Source: an uncultured Blautia sp. (GTDB lineage: Bacteria > Bacillota > Clostridia > Lachnospirales > Lachnospiraceae). From it: 35,577 nt of DNA. Positions 1 through 5,920 of the stretch are shown here, one piece after another. The notes beneath the pieces are model-generated. The model made no database searches. It was not told the origin of the DNA and was given only the letters and a program-made list of their open reading frames with translations. The stretch spans positions 1 through 35,577 of the forward strand of contig CAKRPO010000021.1 in the NCBI GenBank assembly GCA_934378195.1, written 5' to 3'. The position numbers were made by a program, and so were the translations under genes. The stretch's first letter is position 1; every line of letters begins with the position of its first letter.

Positions 1-70
1 CGAACCCACGCGCCCTTGCGGACAAACGGTTTTCAAGACCGCCTCGTTATGACCACTTCGATATCTCTCC
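1..70 (-). tRNA. tRNA-Ser(UGA), 3' end cut by window edge
   Basis: Read on the minus strand, the sequence starts GGAGAGA (acceptor 5' arm). A D-arm follows, then an anticodon arm GCGGT-CTTGAAA-ACCGT that places TGA at positions 34-36, so it reads UCA serine codons. A long class II variable arm (GTCC-GCAA-GGGC) comes next, then the GTGGG-TTCG beginning of the T arm. The rest of the T arm and the acceptor 3' strand lie beyond base 1. The long variable arm supports Ser over other isoacceptors. tRNA-Sec was considered and excluded because its anticodon would be TCA. Confidence 0.93.
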
Positions 71-112
71 ATATGTATTATCTTCATCGCATCTTTGTCA
101 GACGCAAGATGT

Positions 113-141
113 ATTCTATCATCAAATCTTTTTGCTGTCAA
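113..141 (-). promoter_or_regulatory. Sigma-A promoter for tRNA-Ser
   Basis: On the minus strand there is TTGACA (136-141), a 17-base spacer and TAGAAT (113-118). It lies between the ispD stop and the tRNA 5' end, so the tRNA can be transcribed independently of the upstream operon. The distance from the -10 box to the mature tRNA is about 40 bases, leaving a short leader for RNase P to remove. Confidence 0.8.
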
Positions 142-150
142 CACAAATTT

Positions 151-855
151 TTATATTTTTTCGATTTTTTTCAAAAATACCTCGGCAATGTCCAAATCCT
201 CTGGCGTAGTAATCTTGATATTCTGGTATGAACCCTCTACAAGCCGCACTTTAATACCACTTTCCTGCTCCACTACCATAGCATCATCAGTGATCGTAGT
301 CATGTCTTTTTTGCGAATACTCTCATGCGCCCTTCTGATCAGCTCATATGAAAAGATCTGTGGTGTCTGTACTGTCCAGACTCTGCTTCGATCAGGTGTC
401 TCCTTCACAAAATCTGCCTCATCCGATATTTTCACGGTATCTTTGGATGGCATGCCAACTACGCAGGCCCCCGTCTCCTGCACACCAAACATTCCCCGTT
501 CCAGAATCTCCTCTGTAATGAACGGTCTCGCCCCATCATGGATAAAGACATATTCGCAGTCTTTGCACGCGAGCAGCCCCCTGTACACAGAATCATAACG
601 CTCTTTCCCGCCAGCGATCACTTCTGTGACCTTCGTAAACTGATAGCGTTCTACAATCTCTCTCTTACAATAGGAAATCATATCTTCACCTGTTACCAGA
701 ACGATATCCTGAATCAGCGGGCTGTCCTGAAAGCATTTTAAAGAATAATATAAAACAGGATGTCCCTGAATTTCCAGAAACTGCTTCTGTATCTTGCTGT
801 GCATGCGTTTTCCCTGCCCTGCTGCCAGAACGATTGCTGTTGTTTTTTCTTTCAT
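151..855 (-). CDS. ispD: 2-C-methyl-D-erythritol 4-phosphate cytidylyltransferase (IspD)
   Basis: This 234-residue cytosolic enzyme would transfer CMP from CTP to methylerythritol 4-phosphate, the third step of the MEP isoprenoid pathway. The length is normal for the family. The N-terminal nucleotide-binding loop AAGQGKRM (residues 11-18) is followed by KQF (24-26). HDGARPF (106-112) and the downstream TVQTPQ stretch are family hallmarks. The ATG at 855 has GGGAGG eight bases upstream. It is the last protein gene of the tsaE-tsaB-rimI-rnz-tsaD-ispD run, 56 bases after tsaD, and no hairpin terminator separates it from the tRNA downstream. A weak TATAAT-like box in the tsaD-ispD gap could give it extra transcription, but I see no good -35 there. 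Confidence 0.95.
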   Translation of the reverse strand: MKEKTTAIVLAAGQGKRMHSKIQKQFLEIQGHPVLYYSLKCFQDSPLIQDIVLVTGEDMISYCKREIVERYQFTKVTEVIAGGKERYDSVYRGLLACKDCEYVFIHDGARPFITEEILERGMFGVQETGACVVGMPSKDTVKISDEADFVKETPDRSRVWTVQTPQIFSYELIRRAHESIRKKDMTTITDDAMVVEQESGIKVRLVEGSYQNIKITTPEDLDIAEVFLKKIEKI

Positions 856-911
856 TTCAGAAACCTCCCGTTTTTAATTATAATACTCTTTACTTCACCT
901 AAAAATATCTG

Positions 912-1931
912 TCAGCGTTCTCCCAGTTTCAAATTCGGGATCGCATTAAGATCCCATCCATGACGGGTTCCCTTTATAAACTCGTAATATGCAGCCACTC
1001 CGATCATTGCAGCATTGTCCGTACAAAAAATCGGTGACGGGCGATAAAATGTATAGTCTCTCTCTGCACATGCTTTTTCCATCGCAGCACGAAGTGTACC
1101 GTTGGAGGCAACTCCACCGGCAATGGCAATCTTATTCATTTTGTAGTCTTTTGCCGCAAGCATAGTATGTTCTACAAGAACATCTACAACTGCTTTCTGG
1201 AAAGAAGCTGCAAGATCTGCGCGATTCACTTCTTCACCTTTCATCCGGGCCTGATTAATATAATTCAGGACCGCTGATTTTACACCACTGAAGCTAAAAT
1301 CATATGGACAATCTCCAATCTTGGCACGAGGGAATACAATAGCATCCTGATTGCCTTCTTTAGACAATTTGTCAATCTTCGGTCCGCCGGGATATCCCAA
1401 TCCAATCGCACGGGCAACTTTATCAAAAGCTTCTCCTGCCGCATCATCACGTGTACGTCCCAGAATTTCAAATTCCCCATAATCCTTTACGATCACGAGA
1501 TGAGTATGTCCACCTGACACGATCAGACACAAAAATGGTGGTTCCAGATCTGGATGTTCAATATAATTCGCAGACACATGCCCCTCTATATGATGCACCC
1601 CGACAAGCGGGAGTTTCTTGGCGTATGCAATTGCTTTTGCTTCTGCAACACCAACAAGCAGTGCTCCAACCAGCCCCGGACCATAGGTTACACCAATGGC
1701 ATCCAGATCATCCAATGTCACATCTGCTTCTTTTAACGCCTCTTCAATTACCTGATTTACTTTTTCGATATGTTTACGGGATGCGATTTCAGGTACAACG
1801 CCCCCGTACAGCTTATGCAGCTCAATCTGTGATGAAATCACATTTGAAAGAATTGTTCTTCCATTTTTTACAACAGACGCTGCCGTCTCATCACAGGAGC
1901 TCTCAATCGCCAAAATCAGTGTATCTTTCAT
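912..1931 (-). CDS. tsaD: tRNA N6-adenosine threonylcarbamoyltransferase (TsaD)
   Basis: TsaD transfers threonylcarbamoyl from TC-AMP to A37 of ANN-decoding tRNAs, working with TsaB and TsaE, both encoded a little upstream. The protein starts [15 protein letters not shown], the classical ASKHA N-terminus. HHIEGH supplies the metal-binding pair His114 and His118, and SGGHTHL follows. [13 protein letters not shown] is the conserved substrate-side motif. I chose the ATG at 1931 (339 residues) because GAGGAG sits seven bases before it. The alternative TTG at 1946 would place that same Shine-Dalgarno sequence inside the coding region. It follows rnz by 27 bases. No tsaC/ywlC gene, needed to make TC-AMP, is in the window, so it must lie elsewhere. 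Confidence 0.95.
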   Translation of the reverse strand: MKDTLILAIESSCDETAASVVKNGRTILSNVISSQIELHKLYGGVVPEIASRKHIEKVNQVIEEALKEADVTLDDLDAIGVTYGPGLVGALLVGVAEAKAIAYAKKLPLVGVHHIEGHVSANYIEHPDLEPPFLCLIVSGGHTHLVIVKDYGEFEILGRTRDDAAGEAFDKVARAIGLGYPGGPKIDKLSKEGNQDAIVFPRAKIGDCPYDFSFSGVKSAVLNYINQARMKGEEVNRADLAASFQKAVVDVLVEHTMLAAKDYKMNKIAIAGGVASNGTLRAAMEKACAERDYTFYRPSPIFCTDNAAMIGVAAYYEFIKGTRHGWDLNAIPNLKLGER

Positions 1932-1958
1932 TTTCCGACTCCTCAACTTCAGACTTCT

Positions 1959-2870
1959 TTAGTCCTCTTCAAAATTCAGTTCTATGCTCTTGCCATCTTT
2001 GCCCGGCCAGGCATTTGAAAAAATTCCTCTTACCATGTCCATATATTCTTCAGGATGGATCAGCGACGGACTATAGTGTGTCAGCCACAATTCTTTTGCT
2101 TCAGCATCACGTGCCAGAGTTGCCGCCTCACGGAATGTCATATGTTTATATCCTTTTGCCTTCTCGATCTTGTCCTCTTCACCATACATGCCTTCGCAGA
2201 TAAAAAGATCTGATCCGACTGCATTGCGAAGAATAGACTCAGTCGGTCTGGTATCAGTCGTATACGTAACTTTGATTCCCTTGCGATCCGGTCCAAGCAC
2301 CATATCCGGTGTATAGACAACTCCATCTGCCTCTATTATCTGTCCCTTCTGAAGCGGGTTCCAATATTTGAGAGGTATCTCCTGCTCTTTTGCACGCTCC
2401 GGTGAAAATTTACCCTGTCGCAGGATTTCGATCGTATATCCATAACAGATGACATTGTGATTCACACGAAAAGCCGTAATACGGTATCCATTCAGTTCCA
2501 GGATCTCCTGTGGTTTCGTAATCTCAATAAATTTAATTTCAAAGGGAAGCTCCGGTGCAATCACACGTAGAGCATTTACAACCCTTTCCAGGCCTTTCGG
2601 TCCCACCAGCGTAAGCGGCTCTGTCCTGTCCGCATTTCCCATCGTAAGGAGCAGCCCGGGAAGCCCGCTGATATGGTCCCCATGATAATGAGTAAAGCAG
2701 ATCACATCGATTGGTTTGAAACTCCATCCTTTTTCTTTAATTGCGACCTGTGTTCCTTCGCCACAGTCGATCAGCAGGCTGCTGCCATTATATCTGGTCA
2801 TCAGTGCAGTCAGCCAGCGTCTCGGAAGGGGCATCATTCCGCCGCTTCCAAGCAAACATAAATCCAACAT
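1959..2870 (-). CDS. rnz: Ribonuclease Z (tRNA 3' processing endonuclease)
   Basis: This is a 303-residue metallo-beta-lactamase-fold nuclease that cuts tRNA precursors 3' of the discriminator base. The zinc motif is HYHGDH at residues 61-66, with the glycine-rich LGSGG start and an LIDCGEGTQ strand before it, all typical of the short bacterial RNase Z (ElaC) family. Further ligand positions appear as the HNV motif and LTHYSPS near the C-terminus. ATG at 2870 is preceded by AGGAG nine bases upstream. The gene sits 20 bases after rimI and just before tsaD, so tRNA end-processing and tRNA modification genes are co-transcribed. Confidence 0.93.
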   Translation of the reverse strand: MLDLCLLGSGGMMPLPRRWLTALMTRYNGSSLLIDCGEGTQVAIKEKGWSFKPIDVICFTHYHGDHISGLPGLLLTMGNADRTEPLTLVGPKGLERVVNALRVIAPELPFEIKFIEITKPQEILELNGYRITAFRVNHNVICYGYTIEILRQGKFSPERAKEQEIPLKYWNPLQKGQIIEADGVVYTPDMVLGPDRKGIKVTYTTDTRPTESILRNAVGSDLFICEGMYGEEDKIEKAKGYKHMTFREAATLARDAEAKELWLTHYSPSLIHPEEYMDMVRGIFSNAWPGKDGKSIELNFEED

Positions 2871-2890
2871 ATATCTTCACTCCTGCATCT

Positions 2891-3325
2891 TTACTGCATC
2901 TTTGTCATTAATACTGCATTTTCAGTAGGGTCTGTGTAATAATTTTTACGCAGACCATCTTCTTTGAATCCCAGTCGTTCGTACAGTCTTCTGGCAGTTG
3001 CATTGCCTTCCCGCACTTCAAGATGTACGATATGGATTCCGGTTATTTCAGCCATCTTAAGCATGCTGTCTACAAGAAAATATCCAATTCCTTCTCTCTG
3101 TCTGTCCGGACTCACTGCGACATTCAAAATATCCCCTTCATCCAGTACTGTCTGCATGCTGCAGTAGGCAAGAATCTTTTCCTTTTCTTCAACCACAAAG
3201 AACATCGTATTGTCTTTGGTCAGGAACGTAAAAAATCCCTCTTTGGTCCACGGGTCCGAAAACAGCTGCTTTTCAATCTCTGCAACCTGCTCCAGATCAT
3301 CCACCATCATTTCACGAAACGTCAT
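2891..3325 (-). CDS. rimI: Ribosomal protein S18 alanine N-acetyltransferase (RimI)
   Basis: This is a 144-residue GNAT-fold protein, a normal length for RimI. The acetyl-CoA pyrophosphate loop is RQREGIG (residues 75-81). The C-terminal NATARRLYERLGF segment, with GLRKNYY just after it, is the RimI signature. Its start codon overlaps the tsaB stop by four bases (ATGA), which implies translational coupling. In the family, RimI acetylates the N-terminal alanine of S18, and its gene commonly sits between tsaB and tsaD, as here. Substrate identity is inherited from the family and is not visible in this sequence. Confidence 0.9.
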   Translation of the reverse strand: MTFREMMVDDLEQVAEIEKQLFSDPWTKEGFFTFLTKDNTMFFVVEEKEKILAYCSMQTVLDEGDILNVAVSPDRQREGIGYFLVDSMLKMAEITGIHIVHLEVREGNATARRLYERLGFKEDGLRKNYYTDPTENAVLMTKMQ

Positions 3326-4044
3326 GCGTTATCGTCAGCCTTTGCCGCCTCCCGCTCTGCGCGTTCACGTTCTGCCTGGGACACACGCAGATAATCCGGC
3401 ACATGTTCCATAGCTGTCTCCGTATTTCCTTCGCGATAGTAGATCAGTCCCAGTGCTGCCACTGCTGCCGCACGCTGCTTGTTCACATGTGCAGGTGCAA
3501 AAGAATATGGTACCTCCATTTTTTCCTCGATCAGCGCACGAAATACCGGCACACCATCGCCCAAAAAAATCACCGGCTGACCGTAATCATTTAATTTGGA
3601 AATCATCTCTTCCATCGGAACAGCCATCTGATCTTCTACAATTTCCAGTTTATGATCTGTAAAACGGTATACTCCTGTATACACCTGTTTGCGTCTTGCA
3701 TCCATGATCGGGCAGATCAATCCCGGTGTATCATAAAGATTATATGCCAGTCCCTCCACTGTCGGAATTGCCACCAATGGTTTCTTCAGTGCCAGCCCAA
3801 GTCCTTTGGCTGTTGCGGACCCAATACGAAGTCCGGTAAAAGAGCCCGGACCTGCTGCAACAGCAATCGCATCAATGCTTTCCAGATCAAGTTCTGTCAT
3901 CTTTGCGATCTCATCCAGCATTGGAAGCAATGTCTGTGAATGCGTTTTCTTGTAGTTTACGGTGTACTCTGCCACCAGAACATCATCTTCTACAACAGCT
4001 ACGGAAGCTACGATTCCGGAACTGTCAAGACCTAAAATCTTCAT
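3322..4044 (-). CDS. tsaB: tRNA threonylcarbamoyladenosine biosynthesis protein TsaB
   Basis: TsaB is the non-catalytic partner that scaffolds TsaD and TsaE in the t6A complex. The 240-residue protein has the degenerate ASKHA start MKILGLDSSG and the family motif AAGPGSFTGLRIG (residues 63-75). It ends in a charged, alanine- and glutamate-rich helix that overlaps the rimI start. ATG at 4044 is preceded by AGGAG at good spacing. It follows tsaE by 10 bases. Length and motifs are normal. It could only be confused with TsaD, which is longer and keeps the metal-binding histidines that are absent here. Confidence 0.93.
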   Translation of the reverse strand: MKILGLDSSGIVASVAVVEDDVLVAEYTVNYKKTHSQTLLPMLDEIAKMTELDLESIDAIAVAAGPGSFTGLRIGSATAKGLGLALKKPLVAIPTVEGLAYNLYDTPGLICPIMDARRKQVYTGVYRFTDHKLEIVEDQMAVPMEEMISKLNDYGQPVIFLGDGVPVFRALIEEKMEVPYSFAPAHVNKQRAAAVAALGLIYYREGNTETAMEHVPDYLRVSQAERERAEREAAKADDNA

Positions 4045-4054
4045 ATCTTTTCTC

Positions 4055-4492
4055 CTATAAGCCCTCTACAGTAATCTTTCTGTAATCAAACCCCTGTGTC
4101 AGGTCTTTTTCTATTGTAATGGAAATAACATTTTCCGGAAGAATCTCTTCAATCAACTCCGCCCATTCGATCAGGCAGATTCCTTCACCAAAGAAATAAT
4201 CATCATAGCCGATTTCTTCCATCTCCTCAATATCTCCAATACGGTATACATCAAAATGATAAAAGGGAAGCCGCCCTTCTTCATATACCTGCACGATCGT
4301 AAATGTAGGGCTGCTTACCGGTTCTGTAATGCCTAATCCCGCTGCCACTCCCTGTGTAAAAACTGTTTTACCGACTCCCAAATCCCCGGTCAATGTATAA
4401 ATCTGTCCAGGTCTCGCCGCTTTCCCTATTTTTTCACCCAGTGCATATGTTTCTTCAGGGCTTCTTGTTTCTATTACCATCTGTTGAATCAC
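4055..4492 (-). CDS. tsaE: tRNA threonylcarbamoyladenosine biosynthesis ATPase TsaE
   Basis: TsaE is the small P-loop ATPase that powers turnover of the TsaBD complex. The Walker A loop is GDLGVGKT (residues 36-43). SSPTFTIVQVYE, FHFDVYRI and LIEWAE are family landmarks, and 145 residues is normal. The longest frame opens at a GTG (4492) with AAGGA five bases upstream. An in-frame ATG at 4480 would give MVIETRSPEET, which fits the usual family N-terminus, with AGGTG nine bases before it; the two starts cannot be separated by eye. It is the first gene of the minus-strand operon and faces the cyclophilin gene. Confidence 0.93.
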   Translation of the reverse strand: MIQQMVIETRSPEETYALGEKIGKAARPGQIYTLTGDLGVGKTVFTQGVAAGLGITEPVSSPTFTIVQVYEEGRLPFYHFDVYRIGDIEEMEEIGYDDYFFGEGICLIEWAELIEEILPENVISITIEKDLTQGFDYRKITVEGL

Positions 4493-4500
4493 CTTTTTCC

Positions 4501-4529
4501 TTGCAGAATTGTTCTTTGCATATTATAAT
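4501..4529 (+). promoter_or_regulatory. Promoter of the cyclophilin gene
   Basis: On the plus strand there is TTGCAG (4501-4506), a 17-base spacer and TATAAT (4524-4529). Transcription would begin near 4536, about 40 bases before the start codon. It overlaps the tsaE promoter on the opposite strand. Confidence 0.65.
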
Positions 4530-4550
4530 AGAGCGCACAGAGAAAAACAA
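4522..4550 (-). promoter_or_regulatory. Promoter of the tsaE operon
   Basis: On the minus strand there is TTGTTT (4545-4550), a 17-base spacer and TATAAT (4522-4527). Its -10 box is shared with the opposing promoter of the cyclophilin gene through the self-complementary octamer ATTATAAT (4522-4529). Confidence 0.65.
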
Positions 4551-4577
4551 TACTTTTTGCAAAAGGAGACTATGATT

Positions 4578-5102
4578 ATGGCAAATACAAACCCTGTTGT
4601 AACCATCACCATGGAAAACGGTGATGTCATGAAAGCAGAGCTGTATCCGGAAATCGCACCGAATACAGTAAACAATTTTATCAGCCTTGTAAAAAAAGGA
4701 TTCTATGACGGCCTGATCTTTCACCGTGTCATCAACGGATTTATGATCCAGGGCGGATGTCCGGACGGAACCGGAATGGGCGGCCCGGGATACAGCATCA
4801 AAGGTGAATTTGCTCAGAATGGTGTAGCAAATGATCTCGCTCATACACCAGGTGTTCTTTCCATGGCAAGAGCCATGCATCCAAACTCCGGTGGAAGCCA
4901 GTTCTTTATTATGCACAAAACAGCTCCACACCTGGATGGAAGCTACGCCGCATTCGGTAAAGTAATCGAAGGTATGGACGTTGTAAACAAGATTGCCGAG
5001 ACAGAGACCGATTTCAGAGACAGGCCACTGGATGACCAGCAGATCAAATCCATGACTGTCGAGACTTTCGGTGTGGATTATCCAGAACCGGAGAAATGCT
5101 AA
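4578..5102 (+). CDS. Peptidyl-prolyl cis-trans isomerase, cyclophilin type
   Basis: This is a compact cytosolic cyclophilin of 174 residues that would catalyse proline isomerisation during protein folding. No signal peptide or membrane segment is present. The active-site block FHRVINGFMIQGG is followed by GTGMGGPG. MARAMHPNSGGSQFFI carries the conserved Gln-Phe-Phe core, and LDGSYAAFGKVIEGMDVV closes the fold. I chose the ATG at 4578 (MANTNPVV) because AAGGAG ends nine bases upstream; an ATG six bases earlier is only three bases from that site. The frame also opens at 4509, but that would include the promoter region. It is monocistronic, ending in a bidirectional terminator. Confidence 0.93.
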   Translation: MANTNPVVTITMENGDVMKAELYPEIAPNTVNNFISLVKKGFYDGLIFHRVINGFMIQGGCPDGTGMGGPGYSIKGEFAQNGVANDLAHTPGVLSMARAMHPNSGGSQFFIMHKTAPHLDGSYAAFGKVIEGMDVVNKIAETETDFRDRPLDDQQIKSMTVETFGVDYPEPEKC

Positions 5103-5115
5103 TCTGAGAACTCAT

Positions 5116-5182
5116 AAAAAGAAGCCTCAAAGCATAATGTCATCATCCATTTAATGACATTGGCCTGAAGGCTTCTTTTATT
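5116..5182. terminator. Bidirectional terminator between cyclophilin and yigZ-family gene
   Basis: The outer arms AAAAGAAGCCT (from 5117) and AGGCTTCTTTT (to 5179) pair perfectly. An inner AATGTCAT/ATGACATT pair extends the structure. A-runs on the left and T-runs on the right let it act on both converging transcripts. Confidence 0.85.
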
Positions 5183-5190
5183 CCTGTATT

Positions 5191-5847
5191 TTAATGTTCA
5201 AAAGTCAAAACATTTCCGTCAGTCACTGTGTAATACAGTTCCTGGTCTTTCTCGATCCCGGCACGTCCATTTGTGCCTTCTGTGATTGCTTTCTCTACGC
5301 TTCCCACATCCTGCACCGGTACCAGCAGTTTCATCACAACTTTGTCCGTATATTCACTATCCAGGACTGAAATACTTCTCTCTCCGGCAATATACTGAAT
5401 TTTGCCGATTCCGGTATAATCTGTCGTGATCTTAAGCAAAATTCCCTTCTGCTTGAGAATCACCTTACTCGCAGCAAGACCTTCCTGTACAGCTTTGGAA
5501 TAGGCTCTGACAAGTCCACCTGTTCCAAGCAGAACTCCACCAAAATATCTTGTCACAACAACTGCTACATTATATATGTCTTCTCCAAGAATCACATCCA
5601 GCATCGGTCTGCCCGCAGTCCCGGATGGTTCCCCATCATCACTGCATCTGGTAAACTCACGGTTCATTCCAATTGAATAAACATAACAGTTATGTCTGGC
5701 ATCCCAGTATTTCTTCTTCATTTCCTCCAGAAATGCAAGAGCTTCTTCTTCTGTTTCTACCGGACGGACTGTTGCAATAAATCGTGATTTCTTCTCAATA
5801 ATCTCGCCCTCTCCGCCTTCGTATACGGTTTTGTACTGTTCCAGCAT
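5191..5847 (-). CDS. YigZ/IMPACT family protein
   Basis: This is a 218-residue member of the UPF0029/IMPACT family. The N-terminal domain shows the family signature: KKSRFIATV, then ARHNCYVYSIG, SDDGEPSGTAGRP, VVTRYFGG and LGTGGLVRAYSKAV. The remaining 80 residues form the ferredoxin-like C-terminal domain. The eukaryotic relative IMPACT regulates GCN2, but the bacterial role is not established, so I assign none. ATG at 5847 has GGAAGGGG upstream. Immediately before that lies the hairpin that follows the PBP gene, so expression may depend on read-through or on a promoter I could not identify. Confidence 0.88.
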   Translation of the reverse strand: MLEQYKTVYEGGEGEIIEKKSRFIATVRPVETEEEALAFLEEMKKKYWDARHNCYVYSIGMNREFTRCSDDGEPSGTAGRPMLDVILGEDIYNVAVVVTRYFGGVLLGTGGLVRAYSKAVQEGLAASKVILKQKGILLKITTDYTGIGKIQYIAGERSISVLDSEYTDKVVMKLLVPVQDVGSVEKAITEGTNGRAGIEKDQELYYTVTDGNVLTFEH

Positions 5848-5867
5848 ATTTTCCCCTTCCTAAAACA

Positions 5868-5902
5868 CAGGCTGTAACCGTATGGAACGATCACAGCCTT
5901 TT
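5868..5902 (-). terminator. Hairpin after the PBP gene
   Basis: The arms GGCTGT (5870-5875) and ACAGCC (5893-5898), extended inward by further pairs, make a stable stem. On the minus strand a short GTGTTTTA tract follows, so it may be a leaky terminator between the PBP gene and the yigZ-family gene. On the plus strand TTTTGTT follows it. Confidence 0.55.
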
Positions 5903-5920
5903 GTTCAATCCCTGTTGTGT

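Noticed and set aside
1..70. tRNA-Sec, suggested by the selenium genes 30 kb away
   Set aside because: The anticodon is TGA, not TCA, and the arms fit a normal tRNA-Ser.
1932..1946. Longer TsaD N-terminus from TTG
   Set aside because: The extra five codons are the Shine-Dalgarno sequence of the ATG start and are not part of the conserved TsaD N-terminus.
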